From: CAUZWH01 sp965224275
Lineage (GTDB): Bacteria > Pseudomonadota > Alphaproteobacteria > SHVV01
NCBI GenBank assembly: GCA_965224275.1
Contig: CBDCYR010000011.1
Span: 620,001 to 684,000, forward strand
DNA length: 64,000 nucleotides
Direction of reading: 5' to 3'
Position 1 is the stretch's first letter. Each line of letters starts with the position of its first letter. Positions 52,734 to 62,361 of the stretch are shown here, in pieces. The notes beneath the pieces were generated by a model. That model ran no database searches. It was not told the DNA's origin and worked only from the letters and a program-made list of their open reading frames with translations. Position numbers and translations under genes: made by a program.

Positions 52734-53551
52734 ATGAACGCCACTGAAATTGCCGCTACGCTGAGTGTACGAGCCGCAGACGTCTGCCGCCGCTACCTTC
52801 CCCGCGGCCGCAAACAGGGCAGATACTGGACAGTCGGCGACACAAACGGCGCCAAGGGGCGCTCGCTTTTTGTACGCCTAGCCCTCCGGGCATACCCGAG
52901 AAATGGACCGGCGCCGCGACCAACAAGCATGGATATCTGATCGACCTCATCCGTCTGCGCACCGGTGAAGCATCGCTGCGCCGCGCCATGGAGGAGGCCA
53001 TCGCGTTGCTCTCATTGCCGCCGTCCGCTCTCGCCAATGGCGGCGGCACCGAGGGCGTGCAACGCACCTGGATCGACCCCAAGCGACCCGCTAAGGCCAA
53101 CCTCGCCCACCCGCGCAAAGCGCTTGGGCGTGTCCACGGCCGCGCCGTGCGCTTCGGCGGGTCCGCCTCCGGTGCGACCCTGCTTGCCGGCGAGGGCATC
53201 GAGACCGTTCTATCTGTGGTCACCGCCGTTCCCGGCATTCATGCCGCAGCCGCTCTATCGGCAGGAAGCCTTGGCGCCTTCGAACCACCCCAAGACCTCT
53301 CCCTGTTGGTCATCGCCCGCGATAAAGACGTGGAAGGCGGGCACGCCGCTAACTGTCTTCAGCGCCGTTGCGTGGAACACGGCATTCCCTCAATCGTGAT
53401 CGTTTCCGAACACTCAGATTTTAATGACGATCTCATTGCCTTCGGAGAAGAAACCCTTGCGGCCCGGACCGCGCCCCTTATTGCAAGCACCAAGCCTGCG
53501 GCAACGGTGGAAGAGAGGCGGGGGAGTGGGAGAATAATTACCCCGTCATGA
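52734..53551 (+). pseudogene. Toprim/primase-like protein, frameshifted and internally deleted, module B
   Basis: Starts cleanly at ATG 52734 (MNATEIAATLSVRAADVCRR, YLPRGRKQGRYW) but shifts frame near 52,880; the protein then continues as PEKWTGAATNKHGYLIDLIR and VQRTWIDPKRPAKANLAHPR, then LAGEGIETVLSVVTAVPGIH (Toprim Glu) and DFNDDLIAFGEE. Compared with module A, about 68 residues before GVQRTW are deleted. Loss of both copies by different lesions suggests the function is no longer selected. Confidence 0.75.
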
Positions 53552-53561
53552 TGCCTCATTG

Positions 53562-53826
53562 TGTCACACGGTCTCACTGCGCCAACCCCTTCGGGGTCCT
53601 CCACTCCGCTTCGCTCCGTTACGGCGATAGCGCGCAATGCCACGCCGCTGCGCGGCTAGCGCCGGTGGAATACGCGACCGTGGCTCAGTCGCTCCGCTCC
53701 CTGCGCCCGCACCACTCGCCCATCCCCCCGGCGCAGGCATTACGGCCATCGTGGCTCCGCTGCGAGCGCGTGAAACAAAGAGTCATCACGACGGGGCAGC
53801 ACGCCTCGGAGGATAGCAACATAGCA
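53562..53826 (+). promoter_or_regulatory. conserved structured leader of the DUF2493 gene, module B
   Basis: Counterpart of 44,833-45,120. The first hairpin is CCCCTTCGGGG (53,586-53,596), shorter than in A; the second is GCCGC/GCGGC (53,644-53,656). Then come the invariant CGACCGTGGCTCAGTCGCT, CTCCCTGCGCCCGCACCACT and ATCAC..CGGGGCAG blocks. An open frame crosses it into DUF2493, but the A copy differs by one base in the middle and has a stop, so RNA or DNA structure seems the conserved property. Confidence 0.6.
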
Positions 53827-54756
53827 ATGGAGAGAATCATGCAGAATCTCATCAGCACCGAAACGTCATCGCAGACCGCAATGGCTTGCGAACAGGCCGC
53901 CCTGTTCGGCGCGACACCTGGTCCCGACGAGTTCGACAACCGCGAGATATGGAACGAGGACGAGGCGCTTGCCGGAATCGAGGAAGCGATCCACATCCTG
54001 GCCGGTACCGTCGCACCCGACGGCACGCAGCTCGCCGACGAACGGGAGAGTCTGCTCTGGGGCTTCGTCAATGCACTGCACGCCCAGGTCCAGCGCCTCG
54101 ACCGCGGCATCGACAAGATCGCGCCCGAGATGAAAGATCTCGGCCAGGAGCAGGACGGCTCCGAGATCAAGTCGCGCGAACTGGAACTCCTCACCGACCG
54201 GGTTCAGAATCTCGGCGACCGGCGCGACGCATTCGAGGCCATGCGCGACCTCGCCGCCGAGGGATACCGCACCGAGACCGGCGACACCTGGCGTCCGCGT
54301 AACGGGTCGCACAGCAGCCAGACCGGCAAACTCACCTCGGCCGCCATCGACGCCCGCGACTACCTGCGCGCACGCAAAGACCGCGAGACCTCCGCGCATC
54401 TGCCCGAGGGCACCCTGGTCGCCTTCACTGGCGGCAAGGACTTCGGCGACGTTACCGCCATCTGGCACTCCCTCGACAGCATCAAGATCAAGTACGACGA
54501 TATGGTCCTGCTGCACGGCGGCGGACCTGGAGCGGAGAAGATCGCGGCAAGCTGGGCCGAGAAGAACGGCGTTCACCAGGTCGTATGCAAACCGAATTGG
54601 GACCGGGACGGCAAGGCCGCGCCCTTCCGGCGCAACGACGTCCTGCTGAACTTCCTGCCGAAGGGCCTCCTCGCCTTTCCCGGTTCTGGCATCACCAACA
54701 ATCTAGTCGACAAGGCACGCAAGATCGGAATCCCCGTTCTTCTCGCCGCCGCGTAG
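53827..54756 (+). CDS. DUF2493 (YspA/SLOG-type) protein, intact
   Basis: 309 residues from ATG 53827 (or ATG 53839). A helical N-terminal half (LLWGFVNALHAQVQRLDRGI, EIKSRELELLTDRVQNLGDR) and a C-terminal Rossmann-like SLOG domain: GTLVAFTGGKDFGD, MVLLHGGGPGAEKIAASWAE, VVCKPNWDRDGKAAPFRRND, LAFPGSGITNNLVDKAR. SLOG proteins bind nucleotides or their derivatives and occur in defence and stress contexts. Here it is a recurring island gene of unknown action. Confidence 0.85.
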   Translation: MERIMQNLISTETSSQTAMACEQAALFGATPGPDEFDNREIWNEDEALAGIEEAIHILAGTVAPDGTQLADERESLLWGFVNALHAQVQRLDRGIDKIAPEMKDLGQEQDGSEIKSRELELLTDRVQNLGDRRDAFEAMRDLAAEGYRTETGDTWRPRNGSHSSQTGKLTSAAIDARDYLRARKDRETSAHLPEGTLVAFTGGKDFGDVTAIWHSLDSIKIKYDDMVLLHGGGPGAEKIAASWAEKNGVHQVVCKPNWDRDGKAAPFRRNDVLLNFLPKGLLAFPGSGITNNLVDKARKIGIPVLLAAA

Positions 54757-54770
54757 CGACACCCTTCAAG

Positions 54771-54813
54771 GGCCGGTCCCCGCCACCACTCGGCGCGGGA
54801 TCGGCCTTTTTTT
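54771..54813 (+). terminator. rho-independent terminator after DUF2493
   Basis: GGCCGGTCCCCGC and GCGCGGGATCGGCC form the stem, followed by seven T. Confidence 0.88.
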
Positions 54814-55061
54814 GTGCCGGTTGGTTAGAGTAGCAACCCATGGCGGGACGCTTCGCGCCACCGCCAACCGTGCGAGCTTACGCTCGCTGGCGGCTCGCCG
54901 TTCTTCGAACGATGCATCGCCGCCGATCGACTCGACGCTTCGCGCCATCGCCGTACGCGGGCGCTGAAGCGCCACGCTGGCGCCCGCCCATCCCCCATTG
55001 CAACTTCACTATCCACATCCGGAAAATCGCCACGACGAACCCATGTGCGCCGTCATTCGTC
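54814..55061. other. noncoding region of short GC-rich palindromes
   Basis: Contains clustered inverted repeats such as GCGAGC..GCTCGC (GCGAGCTTACGCTCGC), TGGCGGCTCGCCG and GCGGGCGCT...AGCGCC...GGCGCCCGC. No credible gene. Could be a protein-binding or replication/transfer site; nothing decisive. Confidence 0.4.
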
Positions 55062-55364
55062 TTAGAACGGATCTTTGCCTTCTTCGGACACCATGACCCT
55101 GGCAGCCTCGGCAACCTTCCTTCCCGGCAACACGCCCTCGGTCAGAAACGTCCGCAGACTGCGCTCCGTGATATCGATACCGCCCGATTTCAACACCTCA
55201 TGCATTTGAGCCACCGTCACCCCCTTCGCCTGTTGCTTGACCAGCCGCTTCCGCAAACGGTCCAGTACATCAGTCAGGCTCAGCTTCGGCGGCTCAAGTT
55301 TCGCCAACTCGCCGTCTAAAGCATCGAAGTCGATATCCGCTTCGTTGAAGCGTTTCGCCGGCAT
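55062..55364 (-). CDS. small helical protein, putative relaxosome accessory
   Basis: 100 residues from ATG 55364. Predicted helices include LSLTDVLDRLRKRLVKQQAK, then GVTVAQMHEVLKSGGIDITE and RSLRTFLTEGVLPG, a helix-turn-helix-like arrangement (G-x-T-x-x-x-M-x-x-x-L / I-x-x-R-S-L-R). It is transcribed divergently from the MobF relaxase, the position used by small oriT-binding proteins such as TrwA or MobC. The family is not recognised; the role is inferred from position. Confidence 0.55.
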   Translation of the reverse strand: MPAKRFNEADIDFDALDGELAKLEPPKLSLTDVLDRLRKRLVKQQAKGVTVAQMHEVLKSGGIDITERSLRTFLTEGVLPGRKVAEAARVMVSEEGKDPF

Positions 55365-55768
55365 CGTCCATCTCCCCGTTGTTTCCGGAACCCGCGATCA
55401 TGCCCGGATTCTGCCATTGGCCCGACAGCCGGTCAATTCCGCCCTTCGACCGGCCAATTTAAATGTCCCGCCCCGTTCCAGGGTCAGGCCAATATCCCCC
55501 TTGATTCCCTTCTTCGCATCCTATATCCTCTCGCGAAACGTGTCGAGTAGGTATATCGGAGGCACACCTCTGCACCGTGGTGCTTTTATTTCGATAAATG
55601 CAATGAACTTTGCACTGGTTTATAGAGATCTCATGGCCGTTCCGTTAACCATCTGTAAAACACAGGAATTCCCAAGGCTGGAATCATGAGAGCTGCAACA
55701 GTCATATTTCAGCTGCACTCCGGCCAGGTTGTATCCCTACCCGGCAACGTTGTTAGCGGTCTGGCTTC
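55365..55768. other. divergent intergenic region, candidate origin of transfer
   Basis: 404 bp between the accessory gene and the relaxase. AT-richer than the surroundings, with small inverted repeats GCACC-GT-GGTGC (55,576-55,587, followed by TTTTATTTC) and GAGG...CCTC around 55,558, and TTTATAGAG (55,619). oriT of MobF systems usually lies beside the relaxase. No known nic sequence is recognisable, so this is positional. Confidence 0.4.
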
Positions 55769-58700
55769 ATGGTAGCCACCCTGGCCCAGGCCGCCTCTGC
55801 GGCGTATTACCTTGAGAGCCAGCGCTCTTTTCGACATCCCAACGAGTACTACACGGCGGGTGAGGAACCCGACGGCGTCTGGTTCAACCCAAAGGGCCTG
55901 TTCGCTCTTGCCGACGGCGGCAAGGTCGACAGCAGCGACTTCCACCGGCTGTATAACGGCTTCGCACCGAACACCGTAGGCAAGCTCACACAAAACGCAG
56001 GCAGCGAGCGGCGCTCGGCGGGTCTCGACATGACCTTCAGCGCGGACAAGAGCGTCTCGGCCCTGTGGGCCGTCGCCGACCCAGACCTGCGTTCGGAAAT
56101 CGAGCGAGCGCATAACGATGCGGCTCGCGTAGCGCTGGAGGAAACAGTGCTGAGGCATTGCGCCTATACCCGTATCCGTAACCGGAACGGCGAGATCGAG
56201 GTGCTTCCCGCCGATATATCGGCAGCGATGTTCCAGCATGGCACCAGCAGGGACAACGACCCGCAGCTTCATACCCACTGCGTGATCTTCAATGCCGCCC
56301 GGACACACCGGGACGGCAAGTACCGGGCGCTGCATCAACACCCGGTCTACACCTGGATGAAGGCGGCGGGGGCAGTTTACCGCAATGCCCTGGCCTGGAG
56401 CCTGCAAGAACGTCTCGGCATCCGCATGGAACAGTACGGCAAGGATGGAGAGTTCACCCGTATCGCAGGCATGCCCGAGGACCTGACCGGACACTGGTCG
56501 AAGCGCCGGGCGGCGATTATCGAAGCGGCCCGGGAGATGGGCTTTACGGTCGAAGGCAACGCGCCGCGCGTGGCGGCGGCGAACAAGATCACGCGGGCCG
56601 GTAAGTCGCCGGACAACGACCCGGAGATCCGGCACGCGCGCTGGCGCGGCGAAGCGGCAGGGTATGTCGAACGCGAGACACTAATCGACTTGCTATTGGG
56701 CAAGGCGGAAGAGATTACCCAAGAGCAGATCCGGGCGCTGACAGAAGTCCTGGAAGACTTGCCGTACCGTCTTACCCGCGAGGAAGCGGTATTCCGCCTG
56801 CCGGATATCGTGGAGCGGGTGGGCAATGCCACCGCAGGGTTGTTGAACCATGAGGCGGTCACGACAAGCATAGAGCGTGTTCTTCTGAGCCCGGAGGTCG
56901 TGCGCCTGACCCGTCCGCCCCGTTCGGCCGAAGGCCGGGCCGACATGGCGCATACCAGGCTCTACTCAACCCGTCACAACCTGCAAATGGAGCTTGAAGT
57001 CCGCGACATGGCGGCAGGAATGGCCGCCGATACGGGACATTCCCTGCCCGCCCAGGCAATCGAGGCAAAGGTGGCGAGGCTTCTGGCGGCCGGTTATCCG
57101 TTGAGCGAAGAACAGATCGAGGCCATTCGTGCCGTCACGGCTTCGAGCGGACGTGTAGCCATCATCGAAGGAGCGGCGGGCTCGGGCAAGACCACGACGC
57201 TGCGGCCCAGCGCCGATCTCTACCGCGAACACGGGAGCGACATCATCGCCACCGCCGTGGCCTGGCGCACGGCGGTGGCGCTGGGCAATGACGTTAAGGC
57301 GCGTCCGTTCTGCGTCGACAAGCTGCTGCGTCTTGCCACGCGGGGCGGGATCGATATCGATGGAAACACCACCATTATCGTCGATGAGGCGGGAATGCTA
57401 TCGACCCGTCAGGCGCATCATATTCTCAGGCTCTCCGAGCGCCATGGAGCGAAGATCGTATTCGCGGGCGACACCCAACAACAGCAACCCGTTGAGGCGG
57501 GACCGGGGCTGAGGCTGATCCGTGATGCCGTTGGCAGTGTCCGGGTGGACCGCATACGGCGGCAGAAAGCGGACCTGGAGGATATCCTGACCCATATCCA
57601 GGGGGAGACACCGGAGACGGCGCGGCTCCTGGCGAGTTCGATGGCAGAGGAGAGGCGCACCAGAATTCTTAACTACTACGAGAACATGAAGGGAAAACTT
57701 GTTTTTACACCGTGGCAGGTCGCTGCTTCCGAGGCACTGCGCGACGGCGATGCGGCTTCAGCCATTGCAGCCCATCACCTGCGTGGACGGTTCCATATCG
57801 GGTACGACGAAGAAAAGACTTTGACCGGTTTGGTCGACGACTGGGACCGCTACCAGCGGGCAAACCCCGGCAAGTCCAGCGTGGTGCTGGCGCGCACACG
57901 GGCTGAAGTGAGGGCACTGTCGCACCTGATGCGCGAACGGCGGTTCGCTGCGTTGCCGGATGGGGACCGGGCCGATATGGACCGGGCCCATGCGGACCGG
58001 GTGACGGTGATCGTCAGCAGGGGCACGGAAGACGATCGGGCAACCTCGCCGCTGGAGATCGCGCGCGGCGACCGGTTGCGCATCGGCGCCACGCACTGGG
58101 AGAAGCAGCTGTTCAACGGCACTGTCGTCACGGTCGAGGACTTCAAGGTTGAGAGGGCTGAGGCCGGAACGGAGCCGAGTGTCCTGATTTCTGCGCGCAC
58201 CGAGGATGGGCGTGAGGTCAGATTCCATCACGACGAGATCCGCGACTGGTACGGCAATATCCGTCTCGATCATGGTTATGCGATGACCATCACCTCGGCC
58301 CAGGGGCTGACCGTGGACCGGACGTTCCTGCTGGCCGACGCGAGGCCCTCGCGCGAGACGATTTATCCCGCCGCAACGCGCCATCGCGAGAGGCTCGACA
58401 TCTACCTCAACCGGGCGCCGCTCACCCTCGATATCGCCGACAGGCGAGCCGACAACGACCGGGAAGTTGCGGTGACGGACACCGAGATCCGGGCGTATCT
58501 GGCCGAACGATGGTCGCGCTCGCAGCCCAAGGAGGCGGCGCTCGACTATATGGCCGACGGCATATGGGAAGACCGCCGGGAGGATGTCCGGGAGGACAGA
58601 AGCCGCTCCCCTGGCGAAGCCCAGGGCGAGGCGGGTGATATCCACGCAGCTGCGAACGACAACGCGCTGGCTCGCATCGCGCGGGATGTCCGGCGCACTG

Positions 58701-61246
58701 CCTTCGGCTGGCGTCACGCCCAGACGGTGAGCACTTTCGTCGATGGCCGAAGAGAGGTTCTCGCGGCATATGACGATCTCCGCGAACGGACCCGCATTGA
58801 AGGCGATGCCGTGGCGCTTGGGCCTGCTTACCGCGAGACGCTCACCCGGCATGCCGTGTTGCAGAAACAGGCAGCGGCCTTCCGCGCCCGACCGGACGAA
58901 TTCGCGTCCCTGCTCGCAGAGCGCGGCGGCATTGCCCGCAAGGACCTCGACGCCTTCGAGGAACTCCACGCTCGCGCACGACGCCACCGGCGAGCGGCCA
59001 CGATGCGGCACGTGCATCGGATAAAGAAGGAAGCGGAACAGGAGGCACAACAACCGAAACCCGAATTGCGGCAAGGAGAGCTGGCGCTGAAGGGCGGCCG
59101 CACCGAAGCGTCCAGGCGCGCCGATACGGTGACGCGGGACACGGCCGGGATGCAGTCTTCGGATCGTGATGCGGCGTCGGCCCAGTACGTCGACACCGTC
59201 CCGCCGGCCGAAGCCGAAGATTACCCCTGGGCACATGCCGCGGCCGCGCAGGAGGATGTGCCGCCGCCCAGGCTGGACCAGGACCCCCCCAAGCCGGACT
59301 GGCATGCGCCTTGCGAAGCATTGTGGCGGGACTGGAGCGAGCTCAGCGAACGCGTCCGGCAAACCGGGGAGCCGTTATTCTACGCCAAGGGCTACATAGA
59401 CATGATCCCACGTATTCAGGCGCTGGCGGAGAACCCGGATATCGCGGCCGAGACACGGGCGCCGATGATCGAGGCATTCGAAAAATATCAACGGGATCTC
59501 TCGGCGCGCCAATACGTCGAGGATTATCTTGACGCCGCCGAACAGCACATGGACACGCATGCTTACCTCCGGCGCGCAGCCGATGACCTCGGCGTTCGGA
59601 TCGTTGAGGTATCGGATCACCTGGGCTGGAGGCAGGAAGCGGACCGTCTGACGGAAGCGGCCGAGGCCATCCTCGCGGACGGCGAGACGTATGGCGTCCA
59701 TCTCGACAATATGGAAACCGGCAGGGCGCGCGTGGAACGGGAGCTATCACGGCTGAGCTACGTCATCCGGGACGATGGCGAATATGCCCCCAAAGTCAAG
59801 AAACCGGAACCGCGCAGCGACCCTGCGGATACACGGGAGAAAGTCGAACAAGCGGAGCCCGTGACGCCGGCCTGGATGCCGACCTACGAAGCCTTGCGTC
59901 AGGACTGGAACAGCCTCATCGAAAACGCCCGGCAAGCCGGTATCCCATTATTTTACGCCAACGGCTACATGGACATCATCCCGCGCATCCGGGGATTGAT
60001 GGAGAACCCGGATATCCCAGCCAAGTCACGAGCGCCCCTGATCCAGGTCCTTGAGAATCACCAGCGCTATCTCTCGACCCGCAAACATATCCTGGACTAT
60101 CCGGGCGAAGCGGAACGGCATATGGATGCACGCGCCCCCCTCAAAGACGTTGCAGAGAATCAGGAAATCGAGCTGACCGGGGTTCCGGCCTACGCGGACT
60201 GGCGGCAGGAGGCCGAACGCCTCACGGCCGCGGGCGAGGCCATGCTCTCCAGCAAGGAAACCTATGGCTCCCATCTTAACAGGATCGTCGAGGCCAGGAC
60301 GCTCATGATAAGGGCGCTCTCGGCGCTTCGCGAGGCGATCCGGGCTGAGGACAAGGAACTGGCCGAACGGAAGGAGCGTGAGATTCGACGCCTGCGAAAC
60401 CGCCACTGGGTCGGTCCCCGGTTTGCGTCGGTTGACGGCGCTACGCCGGATACGGCGCGGACCATGTCCAGTGGCGCCGCGCCTGTGCAGGCGGTACTCT
60501 CCCGCCTCGTCAGCGCCATTGGCTACTTCGTCGGCGGGCAGGGCTACCACGATCGGCTGCGGACCGCGACCTTCGCGCGGGAGGCTCTGGGGCGATCGGA
60601 GGAACTGAAGCGGGACTGGAACCGCCAGGTGGATCGCGCCGCGGAGGAGGGCGTCCATGTCATCTACACGGATGGCTACGGCCGTCTGCACAAGGAGCTC
60701 GACACCATCGCCGGAGACATGCTCCTGGATCGCGGCGTCAAATCGGAGATAAGCGCCGTGCTCGCTCAGCTCGGCAAGGCAATGTCAAACCGCAACTATT
60801 TCGACAACTGGCCCAAGCTCATGGCGGGCCAGATGGACCGCCGCGAAGCGCTGGCGGCCAAGGCGGCCGAGCGGGGCGGGGCGGTTCCCGACCATGAGGA
60901 CTACGACACATGGCGGAACGTGACCGACTTTGCGGTGGGCCGTTGCGCAGGGCTCATGGACGACCTGTTGAATTACGGCATCCACCTGGATTACATCGCA
61001 CTCCGGGAAGAGAGCCTCGACTCAGCGCTCACGCGGGTGCGCGACGTGCTTGAAGACGACGACCGGCACCTCGCGGCAACCCTGGCAGGACAACGCGCGG
61101 GTGAGAGCCCCCGGATGCGCGACGAGCGCATCGCCCGTCTGCTCGACGATCCGGAGAAGCTCCGGGAGTTGCGGCAACAGCGCGCCGAGCGCAAGGCCGA
61201 AAGGCAGCAGCAGAGCAAGGGCCGGCATTGGAGCATGCGAATTTAG
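55769..61246 (+). CDS. MobF-family conjugative relaxase-helicase (TrwC/TraI type) with three C-terminal repeats
   Basis: 1,825 residues. The relaxase domain (about 1-330) has tandem catalytic tyrosines in AAYYLESQRS (13-14), FSADKSVSALWAV, and the metal His pair in QLHTHCVIFNAAR (168, 170). The SF1 helicase (about 440-890) has Walker A EGAAGSGKTTTLRPS (near 468), Walker B TIIVDEAGMLSTRQA, and ITSAQGLTVDRTFLLAD. Charged linkers follow, then three repeats starting near residues 1,177, 1,366 and 1,606 (W-x-x-L...G-x-P-L-F-Y-x-x-G-Y-x-D-x-I-P-R-I). It nicks oriT, stays bound to the 5' end and unwinds the strand for transfer. No T4SS or coupling gene is in the window. Confidence 0.93.
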   Translation: MVATLAQAASAAYYLESQRSFRHPNEYYTAGEEPDGVWFNPKGLFALADGGKVDSSDFHRLYNGFAPNTVGKLTQNAGSERRSAGLDMTFSADKSVSALWAVADPDLRSEIERAHNDAARVALEETVLRHCAYTRIRNRNGEIEVLPADISAAMFQHGTSRDNDPQLHTHCVIFNAARTHRDGKYRALHQHPVYTWMKAAGAVYRNALAWSLQERLGIRMEQYGKDGEFTRIAGMPEDLTGHWSKRRAAIIEAAREMGFTVEGNAPRVAAANKITRAGKSPDNDPEIRHARWRGEAAGYVERETLIDLLLGKAEEITQEQIRALTEVLEDLPYRLTREEAVFRLPDIVERVGNATAGLLNHEAVTTSIERVLLSPEVVRLTRPPRSAEGRADMAHTRLYSTRHNLQMELEVRDMAAGMAADTGHSLPAQAIEAKVARLLAAGYPLSEEQIEAIRAVTASSGRVAIIEGAAGSGKTTTLRPSADLYREHGSDIIATAVAWRTAVALGNDVKARPFCVDKLLRLATRGGIDIDGNTTIIVDEAGMLSTRQAHHILRLSERHGAKIVFAGDTQQQQPVEAGPGLRLIRDAVGSVRVDRIRRQKADLEDILTHIQGETPETARLLASSMAEERRTRILNYYENMKGKLVFTPWQVAASEALRDGDAASAIAAHHLRGRFHIGYDEEKTLTGLVDDWDRYQRANPGKSSVVLARTRAEVRALSHLMRERRFAALPDGDRADMDRAHADRVTVIVSRGTEDDRATSPLEIARGDRLRIGATHWEKQLFNGTVVTVEDFKVERAEAGTEPSVLISARTEDGREVRFHHDEIRDWYGNIRLDHGYAMTITSAQGLTVDRTFLLADARPSRETIYPAATRHRERLDIYLNRAPLTLDIADRRADNDREVAVTDTEIRAYLAERWSRSQPKEAALDYMADGIWEDRREDVREDRSRSPGEAQGEAGDIHAAANDNALARIARDVRRTAFGWRHAQTVSTFVDGRREVLAAYDDLRERTRIEGDAVALGPAYRETLTRHAVLQKQAAAFRARPDEFASLLAERGGIARKDLDAFEELHARARRHRRAATMRHVHRIKKEAEQEAQQPKPELRQGELALKGGRTEASRRADTVTRDTAGMQSSDRDAASAQYVDTVPPAEAEDYPWAHAAAAQEDVPPPRLDQDPPKPDWHAPCEALWRDWSELSERVRQTGEPLFYAKGYIDMIPRIQALAENPDIAAETRAPMIEAFEKYQRDLSARQYVEDYLDAAEQHMDTHAYLRRAADDLGVRIVEVSDHLGWRQEADRLTEAAEAILADGETYGVHLDNMETGRARVERELSRLSYVIRDDGEYAPKVKKPEPRSDPADTREKVEQAEPVTPAWMPTYEALRQDWNSLIENARQAGIPLFYANGYMDIIPRIRGLMENPDIPAKSRAPLIQVLENHQRYLSTRKHILDYPGEAERHMDARAPLKDVAENQEIELTGVPAYADWRQEAERLTAAGEAMLSSKETYGSHLNRIVEARTLMIRALSALREAIRAEDKELAERKEREIRRLRNRHWVGPRFASVDGATPDTARTMSSGAAPVQAVLSRLVSAIGYFVGGQGYHDRLRTATFAREALGRSEELKRDWNRQVDRAAEEGVHVIYTDGYGRLHKELDTIAGDMLLDRGVKSEISAVLAQLGKAMSNRNYFDNWPKLMAGQMDRREALAAKAAERGGAVPDHEDYDTWRNVTDFAVGRCAGLMDDLLNYGIHLDYIALREESLDSALTRVRDVLEDDDRHLAATLAGQRAGESPRMRDERIARLLDDPEKLRELRQQRAERKAERQQQSKGRHWSMRI

Positions 61247-61754
61247 TCCGGCCTGGTCGCGCTGGCGACGAGATCGCGATAGCGTCGTCCATCGGACGAA
61301 GGGAGTCGCCGACACGACAAGACCAAGGTGCGTCGGGTGTGAGAACCAACCGCCGAAGGGCGTCCCTATCCCGCTTCCTGCCTGCTCAAACCGTCGGGCG
61401 ATGAAAGCCGTTATGCAACCGGCATTTAGCCCGAGCGGCGTTTGAGCGACCGCGCCCGCCACGCACCCGGGGAAACAGTTCCCGAACCGCCGCGCGGCTT
61501 CCGAGTGTCACTATAGGAAGCACGAGGTAACAAATCAATGTGTGAAGTCTCGCGCACCGGCGGGGTCATTCACTCGGCCCGCACAGCCGGCGCCGGTGCG
61601 GGCTCGACCGTTACCGCCCCGCCCACGGGCCTCCGCACATGTTCCCTCAACGCCGAGTCGGGCGGTGCACACGTTACTGCGCCGCAAGGCGGTCGGCGGT
61701 CATGACGCTACGGCGAGCGCTTGCGGCGCGTAACGCGGCGCGCTACAGTGAAGC
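61247..61754. other. 508-bp intergenic region
   Basis: No frame with good start and composition on either strand. The part near 61,480-61,530 is slightly AT-rich, with ATAGGAAGCACGAGG that could be a promoter or remnant leader. Nothing else recognised. Confidence 0.4.
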
Positions 61755-62027
61755 ATGAGGATCAGGCACAAGGGACTTCGGGCGCTGCACGAGCGGGACC
61801 ATGCCGCGCGGCTGCCTGCCGGGCTGGCGCCACGGCTCCGGCGCATCCTGTTCCGCCTGCAAGAGGCGACTCATCCGGGCAGCGCCGACGCGCCCGGCTT
61901 CCGGCTGCATCCCCTCAAGGGCGACCGTGCGGGCCAGTGGAGCATCCGCGTCTCGGGCAACTGGCGGGTCGTGTTCCGCTTCGAGGACGGCGAGACGGTG
62001 GACGTGGACCTGATCGACTATCACTGA
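61755..62027 (+). CDS. higB: HigB-like toxin (RelE/ParE superfamily)
   Basis: 90 residues: KGLRALHERDHAARLPAGLA, PRLRRILFRLQEAT, then PLKGDRAGQWSIRVSGNWRV and VFRFEDGETVDVDLIDYH. This is the HigB signature (basic patch plus V-x-F-R-F), a ribosome-dependent mRNA endonuclease. The toxin-first order and 19-base gap to the helix-turn-helix partner match higBA. Confidence 0.92.
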   Translation: MRIRHKGLRALHERDHAARLPAGLAPRLRRILFRLQEATHPGSADAPGFRLHPLKGDRAGQWSIRVSGNWRVVFRFEDGETVDVDLIDYH

Positions 62028-62046
62028 CCGGAAAGGAGCGCTGACC

Positions 62047-62361
62047 ATGAACGACATTGCAAACGATCGCGTTTGCCCGATGCTGAACCCGCCGCACCTG
62101 GGCGAACTGATCCGCGAGAGCATGGACGATGTGGGCTGGAACGTCACCGAGACGTCGGCGCGGCTCGGCTGCGAGCGCGGAACGCTGTCGCGCCTGCTGA
62201 ACGGCAAGGCGGGCGTGTCCGCGACCATGGCGCTGGCGCTGGAGGATATGGGCTGGGGCACCGCCGATCACTGGATGCGGATGCAGGCGAGCTACGAGCT
62301 TGCGCGAGCGCGCCGGGACCGCGTCGCCACCGAAAGGCGCGCGGGCGAATGGTACCCATGA
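62047..62361 (+). CDS. higA: HigA-like antitoxin
   Basis: 104 residues with an XRE-type helix-turn-helix at about 27-55: MDDVGWNVTETSARLGCERG, TLSRLLNGKAGVSATMALAL. Preceded by PPHLGELIRES, the typical HigA entry (N-P-P-H-x-G). It neutralizes HigB and represses the operon. Located between the relaxase and the restriction enzyme, where it would stabilize the island. Confidence 0.93.
   Translation: MNDIANDRVCPMLNPPHLGELIRESMDDVGWNVTETSARLGCERGTLSRLLNGKAGVSATMALALEDMGWGTADHWMRMQASYELARARRDRVATERRAGEWYP

Noticed and set aside
53548..53826. Upstream extension of the module B DUF2493 frame to 53,548
   Set aside because: Covers the structured leader; the homologous region in module A is frameshifted and contains a stop.
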